A DNA stretch of 64,000 bases from Peribolospora baueri (taxonomy: Eukaryota > Basidiomycota > Peribolosporomycetes > Peribolosporales > Peribolosporaceae): positions 1-64,000 of the forward strand of contig JAMDHS010000084.1 in NCBI GenBank assembly GCA_029717555.1. The letters run 5' to 3'. Each line of letters opens with the position of its first letter. Positions within the stretch are counted from its first letter, which is position 1. Made by a program: the position numbers and the translations under genes. Under the pieces are notes generated by a model that searched no databases, was not told where the DNA came from, and saw only the letters and a program-made list of their open reading frames with translations. Below are positions 21,183 to 33,317 of this stretch, in pieces.

Positions 21183-23913
21183 TCATGGAAAGTACTCGTG
21201 CACCATGCAATTGAGTGCATCTAAGGGTCATTGAGAAACATTCGCGAACCCAGCGCGTCAACGTCTCGCTTTCCATTTGCCCGGAATTTTAATTTTGAAG
21301 GCGTCAGACTCACCTGCGAGCGATCCCGCGACGGGCCACATGCGTCCTTCTCTTCGCAAAACCTCCTCAGCGAGACCGACGTCGCTCCACATCTCCACCA
21401 TGCGCCACCGGGAGGCATGTCGCTGCTCCACGCTAGATGAAACACTACCGTTCGGATCCCAATCGTGTTCGAGATCAAAGGCGAAGGGGAAGGAAAAGAT
21501 CGGCGATGGCCCGCTTGCTGCACCTTTGTGTTCTGGCCTTCGTTCCCGTCGCCGAGCCGTCACTTCCGGACTGGCGTCCAGCGCGAGCATCAGCCCAAAC
21601 GCGCCGACGACCTGCGAGCAGCCGAAGAAAGGCGAATGGACGCGCACGCAAGACGTCCTCAATGCCGCATCCGAGTTCTCGCCTTCGCGGATTGCCGGCA
21701 TGCGGACACGAGAAAAGCATTCGCTGTGGTCGTAAGCGCTGCGGACGACGGAGAAGATGGATTGGGCGGAGGAGACGATCCTGTCTATGTGATCAACATT
21801 CGTTGTCGTCGCGGATCGGCTGGTCACCGAATTGGAGGGACTGGCTAGCGCGATGGGAGAGCCTATCTGGCCTTGAGAAGACGGAGGCGTTCGGTCCGGA
21901 GTGGTGCTGGTGTCGATCGAACAGGCCTTGATGTTCGGAACAGAGCTTGGTGAAGAGTGCGAGTAGTGTAGGAAGATGTACCCTCTGCACGAACGAGGAC
22001 AGCAGATCGTCAGCAGAGCAATACCGTGTCAAAACGGGAAAGAGGTGGGAACATCTACTCACGCATGAAGCATCAGGAGGCTCATGAATACCGACTCTCT
22101 CTCGCATCTCCAAAAATCTGTGTCCGCTCCGCCACACGACCCGCCAGTTTCGCCGAAGACCTTCTCCTTCTCCATCACGTCCGTCCATCGACCTTGGGCA
22201 GCCACGAGCAGGTTGTCAACGGTCGTCTCCAACGCTCGAAATCGCGCCACACGTACGACCGTCTGAGACGGAGGAGGGGCGGAGCAAAGAGGCAAAAGGG
22301 AGACGGCTTGGTAGCGGAGATGGGAGGCGCAAGAGAGTAAAGTGGTCCCGTTTTGAAGAGGGTCCAGCGAAACCGACCCTGGCGTCTCTATGCCAGGCAT
22401 TTGCACCTGAATCGTCTCCATACCATCCCGCATGACCTCGGCGATGACGCTCGGCTTGCCCGTAGTCATGCCCCACAGCTTGTCCACCGTCCAGAGCTCC
22501 CACCACGTTCGCCTCGCCATGTCGAGCAGCGCCGGCCTCGTAGACGTTCCGATGAAGGACTCATCGCTCAAGGTTGGACTTAACCCTGAAAAAGGGGACG
22601 ACTCGGCATCGAGGATGGACCCGCGACTGTTTTGATTATCGATTCTGTGCAAACCAATGCTCGCCACTCGTCGCGCGGCGCATCGCAGCAATCCCCGTGC
22701 GCGATCGTGCATTTCGAGTCCGTGAGCGAGATAGACGTGAAGAATAAGGGCTTGAAGAGATTCTATGCGGGCTCGAACATCTGTTTGACCGACGTCACCG
22801 CCCTTGGCGGAGCATGTGTCGGCGTCGATGGTTGTAAATGCGGACTCGCGCCAGTACCGCTGACGATGGGTTTCCTCCGTCGCCTGGCCGGACGCACTTG
22901 AGTATGCGACGCGAGCCCCAAGAGCGCAGACAGCGAACAAGAGAGTGGAGGTGAGTCTGGGCAAGGACTCCGCGTTGAATATGGCTCGGCTCGGAAAGAG
23001 GGGGACAGATGGTTGAACATGTTCGTAGAAGGTATCGATTCTGCAAGACAGAAACAAGAGCGGGAAGGTTTACTTAAGCGCTTTTCATCATATTATACCT
23101 TCAAGAGGCGCTCACAGCATATGTACTTCTTGTCGCTCAGCCGATGACAGGGAAGAGTAACTCTTCGTGGTCGCCTTATCGTTGAGCCGGTCGTGCGTGG
23201 ACATGAGCTGCAGGTCGTCCAGCGATGGCACTTTTCCGATAGGATTCATAAATCGCATCAATGGGGAGGGGGACGAGGACACGTCGCCGGTCGAGATAGG
23301 TTCGGACAGCAAGCTCGACAGGTCGAAAGGCGAGCTCGTGAGTGGATAGCCGGACAAGAGCATGGTCGGGTCTGTTTGTGCGGCCGCAAGACTACCGTCG
23401 GCGATATCCATGGAAAGCTGATTAGCAAGATGAGACGTGCTGGAAGGATAGGGAGGTGAATCGACGAAGGATTGCACGAAGGCGGTCAAGTCCGGGCTTG
23501 CCTCGATCGCCGTGCTTGAGGAAGGAAGTTGAGTCGAACCGGCGAGGTCTGCGGAGAATAACAATATTAGGACACGGGCGAGAAAGTAGGATGAGCCATA
23601 GCCGACGACGACATAAACTCTATCACTTGCCTCTTTCCGATGCTTACTTACCTCGTCCATTATTTGGCCCATCCCATTGCGTCCGCCGTCTCTTTTCGCC
23701 CCTCTTGCCGAACCTGCCGCTAGGCGCCCACTGGCAAGCTCCCAACCCGGCACGAATACACCGCGAACATGTCCGCGCAGGTTCCCCAGGGTCTCCCTCG
23801 CCGCCGGAGCGTCTGCCAGGCCGGCCGTCGCACTTGCTTTTGATGGCTCGACAGGCGAGGCACGCCATGCCGGCGCGCTTTCTCAAAGGTTCCTCTGTAA
23901 TGGGTGGGGTCAT
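21183..23913 (-). CDS. Zn2Cys6 fungal-specific transcription factor
   Basis: Exons 23652-23913, 23116-23548, 22063-23040, 21314-21984 and tentatively 21183-21220 give 793 residues. The N-terminal zinc cluster is CLACRAIKSKC then CSRCIRAGLGACQW (CX2CX6C, a 20-residue loop, CX2CX7C), followed by a basic linker KRGEKRRR. The middle region has the fungal transcription-factor regulatory fold: LIDTFYEHVQPSVPLFPSRA, a Leu-rich LQALILHVYLAHGLEMHDRA, RTWWELWTVDKLWGMTTGKP. Family members bind CGG-containing sites as dimers and regulate nearby metabolic or drug genes. The final 38-nt exon is only supported by frame and an acceptor, so the C-terminus is uncertain. It is divergent from the ABCG transporter, which is a plausible target. 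Confidence 0.85.
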
Positions 23914-24459
23914 GGTGGCGAAAGGAAGCGTCTTGCGAGCGCCTCTCAGCCCTGTACCGCACCGTTCTTGCGGATGCTCTCTAAATCCTGCTTGACGTAA
24001 CAAGCCATCGTCGGCGAGAGACGGGGAGTGGACCGGCAATGGGACGGGTAATAACAGGCGAGACATATGCAAGACGCAACACGTGATTATTCGTTGCCGC
24101 AGGTTTCGCGAACAGGCCGGCTATGTGCCGCACCGAGACGACGGTCGACTATCGGACTGGCACCGATTGCCACGGGCGGCGAGGGAAGTGGTACTTGCTC
24201 TTCCAGGCGCACCTATGCTCATCTCTCATACGCTTATGGGACGGCTTCTTGATACTGGAGCGGGCCGCGTGACCAGGCGGCGTGCCCATCCGTCCAGTCC
24301 GCCGTTCAGATTGCAGTTAAAAGTCGATGGACTCTTTGCGTTCTCGTGCAACTGACGCAGCACGTTGTCCTTGCTTAGTTTCTTCGCCTTCTTCACATCA
24401 TCTTTTCGGTATTTCTCCGCATCTTCTTCTTTCCAGCAGTCCGCGGACTCTCAGCAGAC
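23914..24459. promoter_or_regulatory. Shared promoter of Zn2Cys6 regulator and ABCG transporter
   Basis: 546 bp between two start codons pointing apart, with a CACGTG at 24080-24085 (167 bp from the regulator start) and pyrimidine-rich sequence just before the transporter ATG. No separate gene is visible. Confidence 0.5.
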
Positions 24460-27400
24460 ATGAGTTCGGATCTTGAGGTAGGCGTGCGCGCACACATAGG
24501 CACCTTGCCTCTGCGCTCACCGCTCGTTCATTCTCCTTTGCTGCCTCCCAGAGCGATGGTGCCAAGGGGCTCAGCTCCCCAGGGACGCTCGCGTGGCGAA
24601 ATCTTATCTTCAAGGTCCCGAGTGGCAAAACCATCATCCATGGTCTTTCTGGCAAGGTTAAAGGGGGAAGCATGATGGCCGTTATGGGACCCTCTGGCGC
24701 CGGAAAGAGCACCTTCCTCGACATCATCTGTCGCCGCGCTCCTTCCTCTGGCGTCTCTGGCACTGTGCGTCTCTACGCACACCCCTTCTGAGCTTTTTAC
24801 ATACTTGTTGCTGACGCGACTCTGTTGCGCGTCCTCTTCGCTCAGGTCACTTTTAATGGCAGCGCCACGTTCGAGCCGTCCGACGTGATGAGCTACGTGG
24901 AGCAGTCCGACGCCCTTATCGGTGTCTTGACTGTCCGTGAAACGCTCGAGTTTGCTGCCAAACTCCGGTGAGTTTGTCGCGGAGCCCCAGACGCGCGCAT
25001 TTGGGAAGGCCGCGGTTTCACCGTGACATCGTGTACCACTTCTCAACAATACACTCTCACAGTCATTACCCCAACCTACCCACGGCGGACGTGCGCCAGC
25101 AAGTGGACGAGACTATGTCCTTGCTCGGTCTTTCGAACGTCGCTTCCACCAAGATTGGCACGGCTATTCAAAAGGGCATCTCTGGCGGTCAAAAACGTCG
25201 CGTTACCATTGGCTGCTCCGTGCTGGCCAGGTCGAGGGTGTTGGTGTTGGACGAGCCGACCAGGTGAGCACGCATTCGGAAGAACGAACGACAGCTCTTT
25301 TGAGAAATGGAAATGACTCGTAGCCTCGGAACGTTCCCTTGTTGCTTACAGCGGTCTAGATTCGACGACAAGCTTGGAAGTCGTTAAAAGCAGTGAGTCC
25401 GTCGTGCGCAGAACTCAGTCATCGCCACCATTCTAAGACTCCAGCATCCATTTTGTTGCTAGTCAAAACCCTGGCGCAGCAACAGAGCATGGCTGTCATC
25501 TGCACCATTCATCAGCCGAGTTGGGAGACGCTCGCCCTCTTTGACGACGTGCTAGTCCTCGCGGAAGGCAAGACTGTGTATCAGGACAGAGTCGGTGAGT
25601 CGGCACATGCGTTTCTGCGCGGATTCTCTTCATTTGGCGAACTGACGCTCGTTTTGGCGTCCAGATAAGCTGCCCGGCTATCTCGCGTCCATTGGTTCGC
25701 CAGTCGCGGAGCACTCCAACCCCGCAGATCACGTCATCAGTCTTGCCAACACCGAGTTCCTTCGAGACGACGACGACAATGCGGGTAGCGAACACCGAGA
25801 TCCCTCGGCACCGGTCAGCGAGCGCTTGGACAGGCTCTGCCAAGCATGGAAAGATTACGCCAGCGCGAACTGCCTTCTCGAAGGGTCCAAAGAGCAGATA
25901 GACGGTCCAAAGCTTGCCGACGCCGGCGAGGTCCATACTCCTTCTGCTAACGTCAGACGGAAAGAGAATTTCTTCCGAGCGTTGCGCAAGGATACGTACC
26001 GCACTTGGGTGTTGATGCACAGGAACATGCTGAATTATCGCCGCAACGTACTCGCATACGGCATACGAGTTGGAATGTACGGTGAGTTTTACAAACTCGA
26101 CCCCGCGCGCGGCAAGTGGATATCCGCTGACAGAGTCGCGACCCTTGGAAACACGCACAGTGGCCATGGGAGTTTTGCTCGGCACCATCTGGGTCAATCT
26201 GGCGAAGATGGATACTCGCATCAACGACAGGTTGTCCGTCCACTTCTTTAGCGTCGCTTTCCTCGCGTTCATGTCCGTCGCCGGCATACCCTCCTTCCTC
26301 GAAGAGAGGGCGGTCTTCGTCCGCGAGCGCAACAATGGTCTGTACGGTCCAGGACCGTACGTGCTAGCCAACTCGCTGGTCAACATTCCCTTCTTGTTCA
26401 TTTGCTCGTTGCTCTTCTGCGTGATCTGGTGAGATGGCAACGTCATGGACGTCCTTGCCCGCGCGCGTCTGATGCTGACGGTGATCGCGCGCTCTCTCGT
26501 CGGCCCAGCTATTGGTCCATCGGCCTACACCCTGGCGCTCCAGCATTCTTCCGCTTCCTCGCTTTCCTCTTCCTAGCCGTATACACCGCCGAGTCTCAAG
26601 TCAGTCCAACATGGCTCGTCAACCGTTTTGGCATTGCTTGCGCTGACGATACCCAATACGTCCCCCATGCGTCTCCGATAGTCCATCCTCATCGCGGCCA
26701 TCATCCCGATCTTTGTCGCAGCCTTGGCCGTCGCCTCGTTCCTAAAGTGAGTCCCACGATCGAGCGCGTTCTCGGATGCGCCCCAGGTCGGCTTCCCATC
26801 GCTCATAGCTTCGAATGCTTTGAACTTGCCAGCGGCTTCATGATGTCTGTTCAGGGGTGAGTAGAGAGGCCAAAGGCCTGTTCATATCTGCAGCGTTGGC
26901 GTTCACGACAGGCTCACATCGTGCGCATGTGCCCTGCCGCTCAGGTATTTCATCAAGGCTGTCAATCTGCCTCGTTTCTGGTACTACTGGGCTCACTGGA
27001 TCGACTATCAGGTAAGTTTACCGTAGCCTTGCCTTGGGGTCACCTACGATGGAAGGGTCGCGGGACGGCAAAACGGGCAATCTTAGTTGACGACGTGTTG
27101 TTTCCTTCCTCCCGATGCCGCCGGACAGACCTTCGCATTCAACATCATCGCCAACAACGACCTTCGCGGCGTCACCTTTTCTTGTACTACGCTCGCCAAT
27201 GGGAGCTGCCAGTGTGCTTACCCCACGTCTTTGACCGACGTGTGCGCCGTTACCGGCGACGACGTCCTACAAGTGAGCGTCCTAGTTGAGGCCAGGGAGC
27301 GCCAGTCTTCCCTTTCTGAGCCATCGGCACTCAAACTGTCCCTCTTCCTGCCTCCCTCGCTCCCACGCTCCCCTGCACATCTCGCAGGCACTCCAGATCC

Positions 27401-27498
27401 GCGGGACAAAGTACGGCCTTGACGCGGGTCTCCTGATCGTCATCGCCGTCGTCTACAGGTCCCTCTTCTACATCGCTCTCCGCCTCAAGAAGAAGTGA
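24460..27498 (+). CDS. ABCG half-size ABC transporter
   Basis: Fourteen exons (24460-24477, 24552-24764, 24846-24967, 25063-25263, 25352-25392, 25445-25594, 25665-26081, 26161-26428, 26509-26599, 26682-26746, 26833-26856, 26945-27011, 27129-27272, 27388-27498) give 643 residues in the ABCG order, nucleotide-binding domain then membrane domain. Walker A is GPSGAGKST, the signature is GISGGQKRRV, Walker B is VLVLDEPTSGLDS and the H-loop is TIHQPS. The membrane half has about six hydrophobic segments, with the ABCG-typical RNNGLYGPGPYVLANS and a Cys-rich loop before the last segment. Half-size ABCG proteins dimerise to move lipids, sterols or drugs; the substrate is unknown. Exons as short as 18 and 24 nt occur. 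It is paired divergently with a Zn2Cys6 factor. Confidence 0.93.
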
Positions 27499-29072
27499 GG
27501 TGACGTCCACCGCTCCTTTGTCCATCTCCACGTCCTATCCCTCGTCAGATTCCTTGTTTGCTCCACGCACGTAAATGCTTAGACCAACTCGTTTCTGAGA
27601 AGGCCGCGATCCCGCCGTGCTGTCCTGTACACACATATACACATACACATACGTAATGCATGGACGTATGCGAATGGCCGGCCCGGCCCAGCCCGGCGCG
27701 GGGGAGATGCGCTTCCTTCTTCGTCGGATCGCCTGCTGCAGGAAGCAAGCGATCCTCGAGCGATACTGGAGGGATGAAGGGAAAGGCGGGACGAGGGAGG
27801 GAGCAGAGCGAAAGACGGACGGATGCTAGAGACACAACTTTGTTTCTTGGTGGACGGAAATCGGCAGAGACTACCTACGTACGCCATCACCGCAATGGAG
27901 GGATAGTACCGGCGCCATGATGGGTGGTCGTAGTTCATCCATCCATCCACGAGTAACATGGAGAAGAATCAGGGTAAGTGTCCCGCTGGCGTCTCTCGTT
28001 CAAAGCCGATCGCTCCTCTTTTCTTTCCTCAGCCGTCCGACGGTCGGTCCACGCCATGCCAAGAGTCGTCAGCACCGTTAATCGGATCATATCGTGGTAG
28101 AAGGGGGTCGAAAGAAAGGAAGGAAGGAGGCCGAAATAGGAGGAGGGGGAAAGGGAAGGAGAGGCTCGTCGACCGCCGTCATCGCCGTCATCGGAAAGTG
28201 GCAGATCATCAATCAGATCGACGATCTCACAAGGACGAACGAAGAATAGGATGGACACCAATTCGACACGGACGCACTAGGACGAACCATACGAACAGAG
28301 CCGAACAAGCGCAAGGGACGGAAAGGAACGAGAGGAAGGGGGAAGGGGGCGAGGGGAAAAAGCAGCGTGGATTGAAAGGAAGGGGAGACTGACGGAGATC
28401 GGCCAAGTGGAAATGGGATAAACAGAGGGAGACGTTCATTCTCGGAGAAAGACAAAGACGGTGTCAGGATGGGGAGGAAGGGAAGGACAGAAGAAAGGCT
28501 CAACGGACGAAAAAGGATGAGGGCGTGAATGACCAGGAAGAAAGGGACACAGAAGTTGGGGGAAGGAGAGGTAGGAAAGGCAAATGAAAAAAAAAATGGC
28601 GAATAGACGGAAAGAGAAAGACAAGTGGTGCGACAACTAGGCCCGGCTCGAACCTCTTGAGCGCGACCTTCTCCTCCGCCATCCCAATCTTCTCGCTCCC
28701 GCGCATCCTCTTCGCCTCCAGGCCACTCCTCTCTCCCCTTCCTTCGCCCATCACCAGCCTGAGTCAACACGCGATCTAAATTTTCAACAACGCGCACTCA
28801 ACTCATCGGCGCCCTGTCTCGCGGTGCAGTGCGTTCCACGTAGCGCACAACGGTCGGTCGTCTGCCCATTGCCCTGTGCCACTCCCCGTCTTCGACCCGA
28901 GTCCACCTTCGCCAGTGTCTGTCCACGCCCGCGCGCCGCCGAAGTTTACATGATCTACCTCGCGAGGTCGACCACTGAACGCATCAGAAGGCGCAAACGA
29001 CGATGGCAACCGGGCTAGGGTGAGGACGAAAACGGAGAGACAGGGTGTACAGGCCACGGTACGACGGCCGAC
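27499..29072. other. Intergenic between ABCG and YOP1 3' ends
   Basis: About 1.6 kb, purine-rich on plus from 28080 to 28620. A strong plus-strand context ATGGAGAAGAATCAG followed by GTAAGT at 27958 could start a 27-residue two-exon micro-ORF. Minus-strand sequence around 28640-28750 has GC-biased codons (GLEAKRMRGSEKIGMAEEKV) but no splice-compatible continuation. Neither is called as a gene. Confidence 0.4.
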
Positions 29073-30471
29073 TTAGTTGCTCTCGGGAGCAGCGGCGGCG
29101 GGAGCAGGAGGGGCGGCCTTGGTCTTCGCCGACTGGAGGACAGGGTGGAGGACCTTCTGGAAGACGACCTGGGCGCCCTGTGGATGGGAAGAGGAACAAA
29201 GGAGAGGCACAGAGAGGACGAGTGAAGTCAAGCAAAGGAGAGAGGAAAGGAACGACGATGGAAAGGATGGGATGATGGTCAGTACGACGACCGAAAGAGG
29301 CCGTATGGCAGTGGTATGCGTCTTCCGTAACAGGGCCTCCAGGACGGAAGAGGGTCAAAAACGAAAAACTCACCCTGGTGCTGGGGAGCATGAGCCAGAT
29401 GATGAGGAGGGTCTTGAAGGTGTAGTAGAAGGGGAACCAGTAGGTGAGGTCGAGGAGTTGCTCAACGAAGCTGAAGGCACCGAAAACAATCCAGTACGTG
29501 AGCCACTGGATGTCGTCCTGGGGCTGGGGAGTGTCGAGGGCACGGATGCTGAAGTAGGCGGGGAGGGCGTAGCCAAGCAAGTTGGACAGGAAGCCGGCAG
29601 CGATGTTGACTGTGTGGTGGAGGGTAAGGGAGATGGCGACGAAGCGAGTGCGGCGGAGTTAGCCCAATCATATAACTCATGGCAAGCGCAGAATGGGTGC
29701 CATAATACGCATGACTGGATTCCCAAAACTCATTGGTCCCTGTGCACGTGCAAACGATACCACCGTTTATCTGAAGCGGGACTCACAGAAGATGAGGAAG
29801 GCGAAGAGGGCAAAGACACCGAGGACGCCGTAGGCCTTGGGGACCCTGACCTGCTGCTCCATCTTGGTCAAGGTGGGGTACTTGGACAGCTGGTGATGGG
29901 ACGAGCAGGGGCGAGGAGCACGTAGGCGATCAGCGACAACGTTCCGACTGGCCAAGGGATCGTCTGCCTCGTCTGCGCCTCCCTGCGAAGCGGAATAGCG
30001 TTTACACACCTCCTTGTCAATCTGAGAGATATAGTAGTTGAGCCTGCGGCCGAGTACGAAGAAGCAAAGGCAAAAGGCAACGTCAGAGGAGATGAGCATG
30101 AGAAGGAGGTTCGGATGATCATGAAAAAGCAAGACGCAAAGGCTCCCATCCGTTCATCCGTCCATCCATGCGCCGATTCATTCGTCCATCTACTCATGTT
30201 ACAATCCCATGCATTTGACACCTCAAGATGGACGACCGTCCCGACCTGCCGGGTCATCGACGGCATCCGAAGCCCGGGCGTCGGTCGTCCCGCCAATAAT
30301 ACCCTTCCCAGTTGCCCGGTGGACAGGAGAAGGAATGAAACAAGTCCGTCGACAACAAAGACGACTGGACGATTACGACGAACAATGAAGAGAAAGAAAA
30401 AAGAAGTGGACGACGATGGACGACGAGAAGGATACCCACTTGTCCTGCGCGACTTGAGCTTGGGCGGCCAT
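29073..30471 (-). CDS. YOP1: Yop1/REEP5 (DP1-family) ER membrane-shaping protein
   Basis: Five exons (30440-30471, 30010-30043, 29787-29889, 29374-29609, 29073-29177) give 169 residues, close to yeast Yop1 (180). The order matches the TB2/DP1/HVA22 family: a short soluble start with KLNYYISQIDKE, a first hydrophobic hairpin containing VLGVFALFAFLIF and NLLGYALPAYFSIRAL, the signature TPQPQDDIQWLTYWIVFGAF, a second hairpin FVEQLLDLTYWFPFYYTFK, and GAQVVFQKVLHPVL. It ends with an Ala/Pro tail. Family members insert as wedges to curve tubular ER together with reticulons. A pair of CACGTG sites lies 260-370 bp upstream. Confidence 0.94.
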
Positions 30472-31099
30472 TTTGACAGTGTTATTTGTTAGGAAGGGGA
30501 GAAGGCGAACGAGATGGGAGTGAAAGAAGAAGAGATGTTATTGGGAGACAGGAGTGGAGGCCGTGTGACTGCTGGCTACGTGGCAGAGTCGTGAGAGGAG
30601 ACGTGACGGGAGACGGTCGTGAAAGTTCGTCGTGGGGAGATACGGACGGAGACGACGCGACGAGTGGCTGAGCCAAGCCAAGCCCGGTCGCCAGCGAGCG
30701 CAGAGCGGATCGATATGGATGACGAAAAGATCACGTGGCCGGATGGAATACACGTTGCTCGAGATGGGTCATATCCGCATACACGTGCTTTCTTCTCACG
30801 CCTCTTCCTTCCATCTTCTTCCACCTCCCTTCTCGGCCACGTGTGCCATCCATCGATGCCCTCACCGGCGACGGATCACACCGGACGAACGCACGAGCGA
30901 AGAGCAACAAAACATGGCCCGCGTCGATTTGACCTGAACCGTACTTTCCGACCCTCTATCTCTCTCGTGGATCCCTTAAGGCTCACAGCTGCCAAGTGCC
31001 ATCGGAGCGGAGTTCGACGTCTTCAAGCATATCGTACGAACTGATCATCGTATCACATACAGGCGCGAGTTCACCCGCAGTTCGAGCTCGCCTCACACA
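30472..31099. other. YOP1 upstream region
   Basis: About 630 bp with CACGTG at 30732-30737 and 30838-30843. Nothing coding was supported. Confidence 0.5.
30732..30843. promoter_or_regulatory. Two CACGTG sites upstream of YOP1
   Basis: TCACGTGG at 30731-30738 and CCACGTGT at 30837-30844, 106 bp apart, in the YOP1 promoter. Confidence 0.3.
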
Positions 31100-32765
31100 T
31101 CAAGGCGAGACCTGACTCGGTCGTGGACGTTTCGCCACACTGACGGACTGAGGAAGGAGGTGTGCGGATTGAGAGAGGATAGAAAAGGAGAGATGACAGA
31201 TGGCCGACGTCAACACAGAAAGCTCAGAATCACACATCCGGCTTGATAAAGAGGAAGAACCAAAACTAGAGAACGGTCTGTCCTCCTCATTCTCCAATTC
31301 GAAGCCAAAACAAGAGAAAAGAGAAAGAAATGAAACGACTCACTCCGTCCTCGTACTCTCTCAAAAGCTCCTCCGACAAACCCCTCGGTCGCTTCTTCGC
31401 TGTCGTCGGCGAGGATGTCCCCGACGACGATGGCGGCCTGCCGTCGTGGCCCGCTGCGTCGGCACCATCGCCATTGCCCCGTTCACCACCACTGCCGTTG
31501 CTCAAACGGGGCCCTCGCTCCGTTCCGGCATGGTTGGCACGCTTGTTCTTGTCCCGTACCTTATCTCTCCCTTCGTCCCCATCCTCGTCCTCGTCCACCG
31601 CTCCATCCCGTCCCACTCCGGCGGCGTGCTTCTCTTCCGCCGCGTCTCGTCCATCCTGCCCGGTGGAAGGCGAGCCCCCGAGCCGGTGATGAGGGTGGTA
31701 TTGGCCATCGTGCTCCACAGCGTCGTACGCTGGTCGCCTCGGTCCGGACGAAGGCGAGGCGAAAGGGTCCGCGTCCGTCTCCATGCGATGGCCCACCGAA
31801 GCACGCGGAGGCGCAGCACCCAGATGGCGCGGATACGGGTGGTGCTGACGCTCTTGCTCACCACCATCGTAGCGGTCCACGTCCATATCTGCCGCCTGAC
31901 GAACGGATGGCGCAAAGTCGCGTCGAGCGTGGGGGTGGTGGCGGGGATCGAATGGGCTCGAAGCGCGCCCATGACGCCGGTGGTACTCGGCAGTTTCGGC
32001 TTCAACGTCGTATTCTGTCGGATATCGCCTTCCTTCATGAGCGGGGGACTGATGGGAGGGGACAGGAGATGTTCGAGACGGCTGAGAGGGCAGGAAGCCT
32101 GGCACCGGGGCTGGGGGGAGTTGGTGCGAGGAGAGATGGATGAGAGAAGGGATTCGCGCAGTGGAGATGGCGTCGAGGAGGAAGCTGGGGACGGACCGAG
32201 AAGAGGGGACGGTATGCGAGGATAGCGAGAGGGAAGCAGAGTGCGAGAGGGAGGCAGAGAAAGGAATCCACGTCGGAAATGAGAAATCAGCGTCAGGCGG
32301 GCGGACATGTCCGAGGAGGAATGGATGAGGAGGGGTGGGACGGGGAACGAGGAAGGGAACGGGCCGCAACGGAAGACGCACTCGCACTCCTCCCGGATCA
32401 TCTTGATCTTCGTCTCGGCGGCTTCGGCCTCTCTCTGAAGATGCTCATGTTCCTGTACGTCGGGCGAGAATCGAAGGTACGCAAAGACGAGAGACGGGTG
32501 CGGATGGGGAAGCAAAAGAAACACAAAACGTCGTTAGCGCTTCGTCACAGCCATGCACGTACGACTGTTAATCAAAGGCACATCCGACAACGGCAGAGGA
32601 GAGACGCACGGCGGTCACCGCGTCGAACCTTCGCTTGCTCTTGAGAAACTTGTACTTGTACTTGCTCGTGTGGGCCATCGAGGACGATGCGGAGGGCGCG
32701 CCGGACTGGTTGGCGTAGCCGGCGCCGCTGTGGTGCACTTTCGAGGAGGACGCCTGTGTTGACAT
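31100..32765 (-). CDS. INO80E-like coiled-coil nuclear protein
   Basis: Four exons (32619-32765, 32382-32452, 31344-32184, about 31100-31291) give roughly 416 residues. Residues about 33-90 (KYKYKFLKSKRRFDA, EHEHLQREAEAAETKIKMIR, then FLLDAISTAR) follow the pattern of the INO80 complex subunit E N-terminus, where a basic helix leads to a coiled coil ending in FLLD. The remainder is disordered, rich in His/Pro/Arg/Asp, with acidic (DEDEDGDEGRD) and basic patches and TTAKKRPRGLSEELLREYE near the end. The homology is my recognition of a short motif, so the role in INO80 chromatin remodelling is probable rather than certain. The acceptor of the last exon has several in-frame AG alternatives, so the C-terminus is uncertain. 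Confidence 0.65.
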
Positions 32766-33317
32766 GGCGTCCCTTATGTTGTTTCTTCTCTTTTCGTCTG
32801 TTTTTTTGGCCAGGACCTTGGAAGGGGTTGGGTGGGAGAGGCGATGATGGCGTCGGCGTGGTGGCACAACAGACGCCGTCGATCGACCGCTCGCTCGCTC
32901 CGCGTTCGGTGACCGACACGCGCCCGGCCGACAAGGACAGCGAACGGTCGTCCATCCACCGTTCATGAAGCCTTTCTTCCACGTCGCAGAACACTCATAC
33001 ACATGTGTTGTGTCTTTGGTAAAGCGAACGAGACATCGCCAACAACGGCAAACAACTGAAAATTAACGAATTTTTGTCTCGGTCTTAGGGCGAAGCCTCC
33101 GTCTCTATATGCCCCGTAATACCACGCCCGACCACGTCCGGAGAGGAGAAAGCGAAGAACATACGAAGGACAGAGCGGAAATCGGGAGCCCGAATGGCCA
33201 AGAGTACAAAGAGTGCAAAGAAGGAGCGCGGGTATCGAGCGGTCAAGAAAGCCGTATCGCTGGGTGATCAACTCAAGCAGATGCGGCCCGGCCTCCGCCA
33301 AGCCAAAGCCTTTCGTC
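32766..33317. other. Intergenic, INO80E-like promoter and MFS 3' flank
   Basis: About 550 bp, no gene seen. A short T-rich tract lies at about 32790-32810. Confidence 0.5.

Noticed and set aside
28500-28754. Minus-strand frame starting MGEGRGERSGLEAKR
   Set aside because: About 40 codons look coding-like, but the frame then runs into pyrimidine-rich spacer with no donor or family match; kept only as a note.
28803-29057. 84-codon minus frame starting MACTPCLSVFV
   Set aside because: It lies directly in the YOP1 3' flank with mixed codon use and no family match.
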